The notes: generated by a model from the sequence alone, not told the origin. Shown: positions 14,666-22,342, numbered from the stretch's first letter. The stretch: 28,794 bases of DNA from an uncultured Caulobacter sp. (GCA_937925635.1 CALALX010000106.1:1-28794); one strand, 5' to 3'. Numbers and translations: made by a program.

Positions 14666-14720
14666 GGGCTTTGCTCTCCTTTAGGTCGATGATGCGAGGC
14701 GGGGCGCTCCCGCGGCGGGG

Positions 14721-15140
14721 TTAGCCCCGGCCGCTCGGACGCCACTCACCCGAACGATTGCGGCAGACCTCGAAGCCGTGCCAGCGACCGCCGTAGTACT
14801 CCTGGACCCAGCGACAATTGTCGCGGCGGTGGGAGATACGCTTCGGGTAGCTGGCGCAGCGGAAGTTCTTCTTGGCGATCTGGTTGCCGGCCACGGCGCC
14901 GACGATGCCGCCGAGCACGGCGCCTTCGGTCTTGGCCCCGTCGCCCGCGACGGCCGCGCCGAGCGTGCCGCCGACCAGGCCGCCGGCGACCGTGCCGCGA
15001 TTGCCGGCCTTGCGGCGCTCATATTTGCAGACGTCGCCGCGGCCGTAGTAGCGGGCCGACTGGGCGTCCGCGATGGTCGGCGCCACGAAGGCCGGGGCGG
15101 CCAGGGCGAGGGCGGCGGTCAGAGAGAGGATGGTGCGCAT
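14721..15140 (-). CDS. Exported glycine-zipper protein, shorter paralogue
   Basis: A 139-residue precursor whose signal peptide is cut near ADA/QS (about residue 26). VAGGLVGGTLGAAVAGDGA and KTEGAVLGGIVGAVAGNQIA (about 51-90) form the glycine zipper. The C-terminal basic region contains CASYPKRISHRRDNCRW and FEVCRNRSGEW, with several cysteines that could form periplasmic disulfides. The second zipper half is almost the same as in the downstream gene, so the two arose by duplication. ATG 15140 is chosen because GAAGGAG lies 7 nt upstream; the frame continues upstream but without a signal peptide. Role unknown; envelope structure or stress is plausible. Confidence 0.82.
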   Translation of the reverse strand: MRTILSLTAALALAAPAFVAPTIADAQSARYYGRGDVCKYERRKAGNRGTVAGGLVGGTLGAAVAGDGAKTEGAVLGGIVGAVAGNQIAKKNFRCASYPKRISHRRDNCRWVQEYYGGRWHGFEVCRNRSGEWRPSGRG

Positions 15141-15318
15141 GGTGCGACTCCTTCTTCCTTCAGGCGAGTCTTGCTCGCCGTCTGTGTTGCGAAGATGGCC
15201 GGTGGTTCCTGAACGCCCGTTGAGCGCGCCGTTCATCTTCGTTCATCTGGCGTAAAACGCCGTCGGATTGCCGGCGGATAATGTTAGGGACGGGCCGAAG
15301 TTCCGTTTGGAGAGTCGG

Positions 15319-16572
15319 TTGGCCGACACCATCGACATTGAAGTCACAGGCGTGGGCGCCCAGGGCGACGGCCTGGCGGTGACTCCGGCGGGCGGTCCGC
15401 TGTTCGCGCCCCTGACCCTGCCGGGCGAGCAGGCGAGGGTGCGGGTCGACGGGCAGCGGGCGGACCTCGTCGCGGTGCTGACGGCCAGTCCCGACCGCGT
15501 TGAGCCGGCCTGTCCGCACTTCGGCGTCTGTGGCGGCTGCGCTTTGCAGCAGTGGGCGGCCGCGCCCTATCTCGTCTGGAAGGCCGAGCAGGTGCGGCTG
15601 GCGCTGAGGCGAGAGCGGATCGAGACCGAGATCCTGCCGACCTTCGCGTCGCCGCCAGGAACCCGGCGCCGCATGGCGTTGCACGCCCGCAAGGGCGGCA
15701 AGGGGCGGGCGCGGCTGGGATTCAAGGCGCGGCGCAGCTGGTCGCTGGTCGACATCGAGGTCTGTCCGATCGCCGATCCGCGGCTGGTCGCGGCCCTGCC
15801 GGCGCTTCGCATCCTGGCCGAGCCCTTCCTGGAGCATCCCAAGTCGGCGCCCACCCTGCACGTCACCTGGACCGGCGCCGGACTGGATGTCGATGTCACG
15901 GGCGTCGAGCGCAAGAGCGGCGGGCTCTCGGCCGACGCCCGCATGCGCGCCGCCGAGGCCGCCTCGGCCGGCGACATGGCGCGGGTGACGCTGGCGGGCG
16001 AGACCATCTATGGCGCGCGGCAGCCGGTGGTGAAGCTCGGCGAAGCCGTCGTCGCCCTGCCGCCCGGCGCCTTCCTCCAGGCCGTGCCGCTGGCCGAGGC
16101 CGCGATGGCCAAGGTCGCCTGCGACGCGGTGGACGGGGCGGGCCGGATCGCCGACCTGTTCTGCGGCGTCGGCACCTTCACCTTCCGGCTGGCGAAGCTG
16201 GCGCCGGTGATTGCGGCCGACGCCGCCGAGCCGGCCATCGCCGCGCTCAAGGCGGCCATCGCCACCGCGCCGGGCCTCAAGCCGATTTCCGCCGAGGCGC
16301 GCGACCTGACCCGACGCCCGGTGCTGGCGGCCGAGCTGGCCAAGGTCGACGCCCTGGTCTTCGATCCGCCGCGCGCCGGCGCGCTGGAACAGACGCGCGA
16401 GATCGCCGCCAGCAAGGCCTCGCGGGTCGTCGGCGTCTCCTGCAACCCGCAGACCTTCGCCCGCGACGCCGGCGTGCTGATCGACGCCGGGTTCAGGCTG
16501 GAGCGCGTCCTGCCGGTCGACCAGTTCCTGTGGTCGCCCCATGTCGAGCTGGTCGGGATTTTCAGCCGCTAG
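15319..16572 (+). CDS. RlmD/TrmA-family RNA m5U methyltransferase
   Basis: A 417-residue SAM-dependent methyltransferase that makes 5-methyluridine in rRNA or tRNA. The 4Fe-4S cysteines typical of RlmD are present: Cys65, Cys71 and Cys74 (CPHFGVCGGC) and Cys149 (IEVCPIAD). The SAM motif is DLFCGVGTFTF (279-289), DPPRAG is at 349-354, and SCNPQTF carries the catalytic nucleophile Cys375. An N-terminal TRAM-like region is shortened. The start is probably TTG 15319, because GGAGAG lies 4 nt upstream; another TTG at 15268 would add 17 residues without a ribosome site. The target uridine cannot be read from sequence; alphaproteobacteria often have a single enzyme of this family. Confidence 0.9.
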   Translation: MADTIDIEVTGVGAQGDGLAVTPAGGPLFAPLTLPGEQARVRVDGQRADLVAVLTASPDRVEPACPHFGVCGGCALQQWAAAPYLVWKAEQVRLALRRERIETEILPTFASPPGTRRRMALHARKGGKGRARLGFKARRSWSLVDIEVCPIADPRLVAALPALRILAEPFLEHPKSAPTLHVTWTGAGLDVDVTGVERKSGGLSADARMRAAEAASAGDMARVTLAGETIYGARQPVVKLGEAVVALPPGAFLQAVPLAEAAMAKVACDAVDGAGRIADLFCGVGTFTFRLAKLAPVIAADAAEPAIAALKAAIATAPGLKPISAEARDLTRRPVLAAELAKVDALVFDPPRAGALEQTREIAASKASRVVGVSCNPQTFARDAGVLIDAGFRLERVLPVDQFLWSPHVELVGIFSR

Positions 16573-16616
16573 CCGGTCGTCGCCTATCCGGAAAGGGGCC
16601 AAGAAGGCGGTCGCAG

Positions 16617-17693
16617 TCAGTCGAACAGGCTCATCTGGTCGCCCGGCTTGGGCGGCACGCGAAACTGGTCCAGGTCGAACGTGCGACGAGGACTGTCGAG
16701 CCCGTAGCGGGCGCGGGCGGCGGCGAAGCGCCTGGCGACAAGGTCGGCGACCGGACCGGCGCCGCGCTGCCGCTCGCCCCACTGCGAAACGTAGTCCTTT
16801 CCGCCTCTCGTCTGCCGGATCAGCGACATGACCCGGGCGGCGCGGTCAGGATGATCCGTCGCCAGCCACTGCTGGAACAGCTCGCTGATCTCCAGGGGCA
16901 GGCGGACGAGCACGTATCCCGCCCCGGTCGCACCGGCGTCGGCGGACGCCTCGAGCACCCGCTCCAGTTCGTGGTCGTTGAGGCCAGGGATCACAGGCGC
17001 GAACATCACGGTCACCGGGCAGCCGGCCGCCGCCAACTGGCGCACCGCGTCGAGGCGGCGTTGCGGCGTGGCGGCGCGGGGCTCCATGCTGCGCGCCAGT
17101 CTGCGGTCCAGGGTGGTGATCGAGATCGCCGCCCCGGCCAGCCTGGACTTCCCCATCTCGCCGAGAATGTCGGCGTCGCGGGTGATCAGGTTGGACTTGG
17201 TGATGATGGTCAGCGGGTGGCGATGCGCCTGCAGCACCTCCAGCACCTGTCGGGTGACGCGCAGCTTGCGCTCCAGCGGCTGATAGGGGTCGGCGTCGGC
17301 CCCGATCTGGATATGGCGGGGCCGATAGCTCTTCTTCGCGAGCGCCTCGGCGAGCAGCTTCGCCGCGTCGGGCTTGAAGAAGAGGCGGCTTTCGAAGTCG
17401 AGGCCGGGCGACAGGCCGAGGTAGGCATGCGCGGGCCGCGCGAAGCAGTAGATGCAGCCGTGCTCGCAGCCTCGGTAGGGGTTGATCGAGCGGTCGAAGT
17501 GGATGTCCGGGCTGTTGTTGCGGGTTATGATGGTCTTGCTGGCGTCGGGCAGGACGGTGGTCGACAGCTGCGCCGGCTCGGGATCCTCCAGCGTCCATCC
17601 GTCGTCGAACGCCTCGCGCTGGGCGGCGACGAAGCGGCTGGTGGCGTTGCTGCGGGCGCCGCGGCCTTTGACGAGGGGCGGGGAGGCGGACAT
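16617..17693 (-). CDS. PA0069-type radical SAM protein
   Basis: A 358-residue radical SAM protein. The cluster motif CxxxCxxC is at Cys76, Cys80 and Cys83 in GCEHGCIYCF, after SINPYRGCEHGC. Later regions include HIQIGADADPYQPLE and MFAPVIPGLNDHEL. It belongs to the SplB-like/PA0069 family, related to spore photoproduct lyase but lacking its specific conserved cysteine in the C-terminal part, so DNA photoproduct repair should not be assumed. The function of the family is unknown. It lies 47 bp downstream of the glutaredoxin-MauE gene on the same strand and may share its transcript. It converges on the RlmD-like gene with a 44-bp gap. Confidence 0.88.
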   Translation of the reverse strand: MSASPPLVKGRGARSNATSRFVAAQREAFDDGWTLEDPEPAQLSTTVLPDASKTIITRNNSPDIHFDRSINPYRGCEHGCIYCFARPAHAYLGLSPGLDFESRLFFKPDAAKLLAEALAKKSYRPRHIQIGADADPYQPLERKLRVTRQVLEVLQAHRHPLTIITKSNLITRDADILGEMGKSRLAGAAISITTLDRRLARSMEPRAATPQRRLDAVRQLAAAGCPVTVMFAPVIPGLNDHELERVLEASADAGATGAGYVLVRLPLEISELFQQWLATDHPDRAARVMSLIRQTRGGKDYVSQWGERQRGAGPVADLVARRFAAARARYGLDSPRRTFDLDQFRVPPKPGDQMSLFD

Positions 17694-17740
17694 AGCCCCA
17701 GTCTATCCGCTAGACGGAACATAACAAGAACAAATGGTCT

Positions 17741-18502
17741 TCAGCCGAGGGCGTGGCCCCAGGACATCCAGGCCATCCAGACGGCCATGGCGATCATCAT
17801 CAGGTTCTCGGTCAGGGACACGAAGCCGAGCGGCACGTTGCTGTCGCCGCCGACACAGGCGCACTTGAGCTCGCGCCGGTCGACATAGACGGCCTTGAAC
17901 ACCGAGACCGCGCCGACGCCGCCAATCAAAAGGGCCAGCGGGACCGACAGCCAGGTCAGAACGCCGGCGATCATCAGCACGCCGGCCGTCAACTCGGCGA
18001 AGGGATAGATCCAGGCGTAGCGCACCCAACGCCGGGCCAGCAGGTCGTAGCCCAAGAACATGGTGGCGAAGCCCTCGAGGTCGCGCAGCTTGAGCATCGC
18101 CAGGGAGACCATGCTGAAGGCGATGAACCACTCGCCGGCCCGCAGGCTCAGCGGCGATCCGAAGGCCGCGTGGCTGGCGGCCAGGGCCATCAGGGCGGTC
18201 GCGGCGAAGACAGCGATCACCGGCGTGTAGGTCAGGGCCTTCGGATCGCGCGCCTTCACGCCCAAATGCCGGCGCAGGTCATCGAAGCCGCCAATGCGGG
18301 CGCCGTCGATGAAGGTCTGCGGCGTCGTGGCCACGCCATGCTCGGCCTTGAAGGCGTCCGTGGCCTCGCGCGTGGTCAAGTGGCGGTCGTCGACCGTGAA
18401 GCCCTTGCTGCGCAGGAGCGACAGCGAGCGCAGGCCCCAGGGGCAGACGTGCTTGTCCATCACCATGCGGTAGAGGACGGCGGTGCGGGCGGGGGTATTC
18501 AT
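17741..18502 (-). CDS. Glutaredoxin-MauE fusion, membrane redox protein
   Basis: A 253-residue two-part protein. Residues 8-81 form a glutaredoxin-like domain: MDKHVCPWG, with Cys20 as the only active-site thiol (CPWG instead of CPYC), the cis-proline TTPQTFIDG (59-67) and GGFDDL (71-76) for glutathione contact. Residues 90-253 hold about five hydrophobic segments and KCACVGG (Cys214, Cys216), the MauE/DoxX-like pattern. MauE is needed for disulfide maturation of methylamine dehydrogenase; no mau genes are here. The fusion suggests transfer of thiol redox equivalents between cytoplasmic glutathione and a membrane CxC pair. ATG 18502 is chosen because GGAG lies about 11 nt upstream and the domain starts just after. 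It is transcribed from a MerR-type promoter (18542-18572). Confidence 0.85.
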   Translation of the reverse strand: MNTPARTAVLYRMVMDKHVCPWGLRSLSLLRSKGFTVDDRHLTTREATDAFKAEHGVATTPQTFIDGARIGGFDDLRRHLGVKARDPKALTYTPVIAVFAATALMALAASHAAFGSPLSLRAGEWFIAFSMVSLAMLKLRDLEGFATMFLGYDLLARRWVRYAWIYPFAELTAGVLMIAGVLTWLSVPLALLIGGVGAVSVFKAVYVDRRELKCACVGGDSNVPLGFVSLTENLMMIAMAVWMAWMSWGHALG

Positions 18503-18541
18503 GGGCTGGGTCTCCGTCTTGTCCGACGCCGGACCCGCCCC

Positions 18542-18572
18542 ATGTAGGGTCCGTACCATGGTACGGAGTCAA
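18542..18572 (-). promoter_or_regulatory. mer-like MerR promoter/operator
   Basis: On the minus strand TTGACT (18572-18567) and CTACAT (18547-18542) are separated by 19 bp, the elongated spacer used by MerR regulators. Within the spacer lies a perfect 18-bp palindrome, TCCGTACCATGGTACGGA (18550-18567). Its 7-bp arms TCCGTAC/GTACGGA and 4-bp centre match the classical Tn501/Tn21 mer operator as I recall it. The -10 match is weak, as is usual in activated promoters. Confidence 0.85.
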
Positions 18573-18574
18573 GC

Positions 18575-18982
18575 ATGGGCGCGATGACCATCGGGGCGCT
18601 GGCCCGCGCGGGCGGAGTCGGGGTCGAGACGATCCGCTACTACCAACGCCGGGGCCTGCTGAACGTGCCCGCGCCGACGGGCGGAAACGACCTTTCCGGC
18701 GGGGTGCGGCGCTACGGCGAGGCCGACGCGTCGCGGCTGCGGTTCATCCGCTCGGCCCAGGCCGCTGGCTTCACCCTGGAGCAGGTCGGCGAGCTGCTGT
18801 CCCTGGACGCCGGCGAGGATCGCGAGAAGGCCAGGGCGCTGGCGGGCGAGCGGATCGCGGCCCTGGATGCGAAGATCACGGAGCTGATGACAGCCCGCGA
18901 CGCGCTGCGCCGCTTGGCGACGGCCTGTGGGGCGTCGGCGAGCGGTCCCTGTCCCATCATCACCGCATTCGATCAGGCCTGA
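18575..18982 (+). CDS. MerR family regulator, mercury-sensor-like with one ligand Cys missing
   Basis: A 135-residue MerR regulator. The winged-helix domain reads MTIGALARAGGVGVETIRYY, then QRRGLLNVPAP, close to mercury-sensing MerR. A dimerisation helix (about 82-115) follows. Of the three Hg(II) ligands of Tn501 MerR, Cys118 (TACGAS) and Cys126 (GPCPII) are retained, but the first is replaced by Arg83 (GEDREKA). The effector may therefore differ from Hg(II). The start may be ATG 18575 or ATG 18584 (MTIGALA, the usual family start); neither has a Shine-Dalgarno sequence, and the operator ends 7 bp before 18575, so a leaderless transcript and autoregulation are likely. It is divergent from the glutaredoxin-MauE gene. 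Confidence 0.9.
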   Translation: MGAMTIGALARAGGVGVETIRYYQRRGLLNVPAPTGGNDLSGGVRRYGEADASRLRFIRSAQAAGFTLEQVGELLSLDAGEDREKARALAGERIAALDAKITELMTARDALRRLATACGASASGPCPIITAFDQA

Positions 18983-19020
18983 CGCATTGACGGCCGCGCC
19001 AGTGGCCGGTCCAAGGGGGC

Positions 19021-19491
19021 ATGATCACCGTCATCGTCCCGACCCGCGATTCCGCGGCCAGCCTGCCGGTCTGCCTGTCGGCGCTGGTGCCGGCCGCGGT
19101 CAGCGGGCTGGTGCGCGAGGTCATCCTGGCCGACGCTGGCTCGACCGATGCGACCCTTGAGATCGCGCTCGACGCCGGCGCCAGGGTCGTCTCGGGGGGA
19201 CTTGCCGAGGCGGCCGCCGAGGCCAAGGGCGACTGGCTGCTGATCCTGCCGCCCGCCTGCCGTCTCGAGACCGGCTGGGAGGCCGCCGCCGCCGACCACA
19301 TGGACCGCCGCCGCGGCGAGGCGGCGTGCTTCCGTCTGTCGGTCGAGGCGCACGGCCCCGCGGCGCGGCTGCGCGAGACGCTGACTGGGCTCGGCGGTCC
19401 GAGAGCGGAGCAGGGCTTGCTGGTCGAGCGCTCGCGGCTGGCCAAGCCCGGAGCGCTGCGGAAGTTGTCAGCCAGGGTCTTCGTACCTTAG
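19021..19491 (+). CDS. Short GT2-type glycosyltransferase-like protein
   Basis: A 156-residue protein whose N-terminal part is a glycosyltransferase family 2 (GT-A) nucleotide-sugar domain: MITVIVPTRDSAASLPVCLS (1-20), VILADAGSTDATLEIA (about 35-50) and GDWLLILPPACRLETGWE (about 70-87), where a DxD-type metal site would normally be. The usual second half with the acceptor site is largely missing (typical GT2 proteins have 230-350 residues) and the DxD motif itself is not evident. It may be a reduced or inactive member. It starts 38 bp after merR on the same strand. It converges on the lytic transglycosylase gene with a 25-bp gap. Confidence 0.65.
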   Translation: MITVIVPTRDSAASLPVCLSALVPAAVSGLVREVILADAGSTDATLEIALDAGARVVSGGLAEAAAEAKGDWLLILPPACRLETGWEAAAADHMDRRRGEAACFRLSVEAHGPAARLRETLTGLGGPRAEQGLLVERSRLAKPGALRKLSARVFVP

Positions 19492-19516
19492 CCGCCGGCC
19501 GGGATGACCCTGAGGC

Positions 19517-21175
19517 TTAGCGGTCTAGCCGCAGGTCGATGATCCGGTCGCCCCTCGCGGCGGCGTCGAGCGTCCGGGTCTCGCCGCCGAACTTCTTGCG
19601 GTACATCCAGTAGGCGGTCATCACCTTCTCGACGTAGTCGCGGGTCTCCAGCGCCGGCAGGCTTTCGACCAGCAGCAAGGTGTCGGCGTCCGGCCCGACC
19701 TTCTTGATCGTGTTCAGCACCGTTCCGGCCCCGGCGTTGTAGGCGGCCACGGCGCGCATGACGTCGTAGCCTTCCGGTCCGCCGCCCAGGCCCCGCTCCA
19801 TCAACCAGGTGAAGTAGTCCTGGCCGACCCGCAGATTGGTCGGGCCGTCCAGAAGCGGCATGGGGTTGGCGAGCAGCTGATCGTCGCCGGCGGCCCGGGC
19901 GGCGGCCACCGGGCGCACCTGCATCAGCCCCATGGCCCCGGCCCCGGACACGGCATAGGGGTTGAAGCCGCTCTCCTTCCAGACCAGGGCGTAGACCAGG
20001 GCCCGGTCGAGGGTCCAGCCGCCGGACGGGAACAGCTCCGGCGTCGGGTAGTCGGCTGGCGGCCGGCGGCGCGGGGCCGCTGTTGGTCGGCGCACGGAGG
20101 CCACCGGCGTGGTGTCGGCGGCCGTGGTGATCGGCGCGTTGAGGGCGAGGATCAGGCTCTCCCACTGGCGGCGCTCGGCGGCGGTCTTCGCGGTCGACAG
20201 GCCAGCGCGCAGCTCCAGCCCCGCCTCGGCCTGCCGCCCCACCTGCATCAGGGCGGCGGCGCGGCGGGCGCGCTTGTCGGACTTCAGGAAGGGCCCGATG
20301 TCGGCGAGGGCGGGCGCGGCCAGCGCCGGAGCGGTCGAGACGCGGATCAGCAGCGGCTCGCCCGACGGACGATAGGCTTCGTCGCGGGCGCTGATCCGCG
20401 GGCCTTCCAGCTCCAGCGCGCGCTGGGCGATCATGCCGTAGAAGCTGTGGGGGGTCTTCGCCGCCAGACGCAGGAAGGCGGCGGCTTGGTCGCCCTGGCC
20501 CAACATGCGCGAGGCCCGCGCCGCCCAGAAGGCCCCGCCGGCCCGAAGCCATTCGTCCTCGTCCTCATCGACGGCGACGGCGCGGAAGAAGGCCTGGGCT
20601 TCCTCCCAGCGGCCGAGCCGCCAGGCCGCGAGGCCGGCGATCCAGGGATTGCCGGCGGCCGGCGCGAGGGCCAGGGCCTTGGCCGCGTCGCCGGAGTAGT
20701 AGGCCTCGCGCGCGGCGCGATCGCGATCCGGCCCCGCCGGCCCTCCCGCCAGCGCGGCGGCGCCTTCGATCCGCGCCCAGCCGCGGCTGATGTCGAGGAA
20801 GGATGGAGCCTTCGGGTCAGCCGCGCCGACGGGCTTGCGCTTCAGGGCCAGGGCGTAGATGCGGTCCGCACCCGGGTGGTCGCCATAGGCCTTCAGCCAG
20901 GCGACCAGTTCGTCGTACTCGGCCCGGTAGGCGGTTGGATGCATCAGACGGGCGAAGATCAGGTGGCCGGTGAGCGACTTGTCCTTCGTCCGCTCCAGCG
21001 CATCCTCTGCGGCCGCGAAGTCGCCACGCGCGGAAGAGGCGAAGGCTTCGCGATAGGCTCGCGCATCCATGGGCGAGAGCACGTCCGCGCCCGCCGCGCG
21101 GGCCGCGCCCGCCTGGGTCATCGTCAACACCGCCACGGCCAGGGCCATGACCAGCGTCCGCACGCCTGCCGTCAT
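19517..21175 (-). CDS. Soluble lytic murein transglycosylase
   Basis: A 552-residue exported enzyme. The signal peptide covers about 1-28 (cut near ARA/AG). A long alpha-helical, TPR-like superhelical region covers about 35-345, as in Slt70. A Pro/Arg-rich linker (about 355-380) leads to the SLT catalytic domain (385-530). The catalytic glutamate is Glu401 in VWKESGFNPYAVSG, followed by GAMGLMQV and AVAAYNAGAG. It cleaves peptidoglycan glycan strands with formation of 1,6-anhydro-muramyl ends in the periplasm. An ATG at codon 10 is an alternative start. The specific Slt paralogue name cannot be fixed. Confidence 0.92.
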   Translation of the reverse strand: MTAGVRTLVMALAVAVLTMTQAGAARAAGADVLSPMDARAYREAFASSARGDFAAAEDALERTKDKSLTGHLIFARLMHPTAYRAEYDELVAWLKAYGDHPGADRIYALALKRKPVGAADPKAPSFLDISRGWARIEGAAALAGGPAGPDRDRAAREAYYSGDAAKALALAPAAGNPWIAGLAAWRLGRWEEAQAFFRAVAVDEDEDEWLRAGGAFWAARASRMLGQGDQAAAFLRLAAKTPHSFYGMIAQRALELEGPRISARDEAYRPSGEPLLIRVSTAPALAAPALADIGPFLKSDKRARRAAALMQVGRQAEAGLELRAGLSTAKTAAERRQWESLILALNAPITTAADTTPVASVRRPTAAPRRRPPADYPTPELFPSGGWTLDRALVYALVWKESGFNPYAVSGAGAMGLMQVRPVAAARAAGDDQLLANPMPLLDGPTNLRVGQDYFTWLMERGLGGGPEGYDVMRAVAAYNAGAGTVLNTIKKVGPDADTLLLVESLPALETRDYVEKVMTAYWMYRKKFGGETRTLDAAARGDRIIDLRLDR

Positions 21176-21368
21176 GCTGTCTGTCGCGCGGCTCGTCTGT
21201 CGCGGGATGGCGCGGTCCCTTACCCGATGAAGTGCGGGACCCTAGTGCCGGTCGGCGCCCAGGAAAAGCGGTTTCGCGTGTTACGCACGGGCTGGCGTTG
21301 TCGCCGCCCGCGATGCGCTCTATCGCTCCCGGCGGGGCGACCGCGTTCCGACCGACTGGGGAGACTCC

Positions 21369-22061
21369 ATGGCGTTTCGTTTGATGGCCGGCGTCGGCAT
21401 GGCCTTGTCCCTCGCCGGCTCGGTCGCCCTTGCCCAGTCGCCCGAAGACGCCGCGCGCTGGACGGCGATCAACGCCGCCGCGCCGACGCCGGCGGCCGAG
21501 GCGGCCCGCGCCGCCGTGACGGCCGCTCAATCCGACTGCCCGGCGACGGGCGCGACGCTCGGCGTCATCGAGCCGGTCACCGGCTGGCGGCGCATCGACG
21601 AGGCGATCACCGACGGGCAGCTGGCCAACGCCTGGGTGGTGACGGTCCAGCGGCCCGCCTGTCCCGCCGAGCAGGCCTTCGCCCGCTATGTGCTCTTGCG
21701 CGACCCGGGCGGCGGCCTTTCGGCGCAGCTGATCCATGTCGGCCGCTCGCACCTGGACCTCGACGCTTTCAGTGAAACGGCCCTTCCCAGGGCCATGCGG
21801 ACGGCCGCCGGCGCCGCCGCGCGCGACATCCCGGGCTGTTCGCCGGAAGCCGTGTCGCGATCTGCGGGGCTCCTGCGCACCGACATCGTCGAGGATGCGG
21901 GCTTGGGGCCGGCCGCCTGGGGGCGCCGGCAGAGCGGAGCCTGGCGCGAGCGATGGCTGTTCGGCGTCTGCGGGCGCACCCTGTCGGTGATGATCGACTT
22001 CGAGGCCACGCCGGACGGCACGCGTGTCACCGTCGCGCCCTGGGCCAGTCTTGGTCGGTAG
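21369..22061 (+). CDS. Secreted protein of unknown function
   Basis: A 230-residue precursor with a clear signal peptide (MAFRLMAGVGMALSLAGSVA, cut near ALA/QS at residue 22). The mature part has four cysteines (57, 98, 157 and 201), enough for two disulfides in the periplasm. It has mixed alpha/beta character with no motif I recognise. GGGGAG lies 5-6 nt before the ATG, so the start is well supported. It is divergent from the lytic transglycosylase gene, with a 193-bp gap between the starts. It is followed by the REP doublet at 22101-22201. I cannot assign a function. Confidence 0.75.
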   Translation: MAFRLMAGVGMALSLAGSVALAQSPEDAARWTAINAAAPTPAAEAARAAVTAAQSDCPATGATLGVIEPVTGWRRIDEAITDGQLANAWVVTVQRPACPAEQAFARYVLLRDPGGGLSAQLIHVGRSHLDLDAFSETALPRAMRTAAGAAARDIPGCSPEAVSRSAGLLRTDIVEDAGLGPAAWGRRQSGAWRERWLFGVCGRTLSVMIDFEATPDGTRVTVAPWASLGR

Positions 22062-22100
22062 GACGAAGCGAGATTCAGGGCCGGGCCCGACTCTATCCCC

Positions 22101-22130
22101 GGGTGTCCCCGCGAAGGCGGGGACCCAAGC
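22101..22130 (+). repeat. REP-like repeat, left arm of second doublet
   Basis: A 30-nt element containing TCCCCGCGAAGGCGGGGACC, itself a hairpin, and ending in CAAGC. Its reverse complement recurs at 22172-22201 with one mismatch. It belongs to the same general family as the 428-458 element (CCxCGCG...GGACCCA). Confidence 0.9.
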
Positions 22131-22171
22131 GGGCTTTCGGACTTCTCACGCACGGCTGGATCGCTGGATCG

Positions 22172-22201
22172 GCTTGGGTCCCCGCCTTCGCGGGGACGCC
22201 C
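22172..22201 (-). repeat. REP-like repeat, right arm of second doublet
   Basis: Inverted copy of 22101-22130 with 29 of 30 positions matching and a 41-nt spacer. The doublet fills the 281-bp gap between the secreted protein and the OYE-like gene; apart from this and the GGAGAGAG ribosome site of the next gene I see nothing else in the gap. Confidence 0.9.
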
Positions 22202-22342
22202 GGAAGAGGAACCGCCTTCCAAAGCCCAATGTCGATTGAATCTCGCGCAGGAAAGCTGAAGGCGGCCTCAGGCCTGGTCCTCTAGGCGCCGGGGCCCCGC
22301 GTCCTCTATGACAACCCTCTCAGATCGCCGGAGAGAGCCCGC

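Noticed and set aside
15231..15250. Direct repeat GTTCATCTTCGTTCATCTGG considered as a LexA box
   Set aside because: The GTTC elements are 6 bp apart rather than 7, and the adjacent genes are not SOS-type. It is a chance tandem repeat.
15552..17888. Plus-strand open frame of 778 codons spanning the RlmD-like and radical SAM genes
   Set aside because: It covers two well-identified genes in other frames or strands, and its product is low-complexity Arg/Gly/Ala sequence. It is a shadow frame.
18566..18570. GANTC (CcrM methylation) site overlapping the -35 of the MerR-regulated promoter
   Set aside because: The GAGTC is present, but single GANTC sites also occur near other starts (5624, 15312, 27246). 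Without methylation or cell-cycle data there is no reason to call it regulatory.
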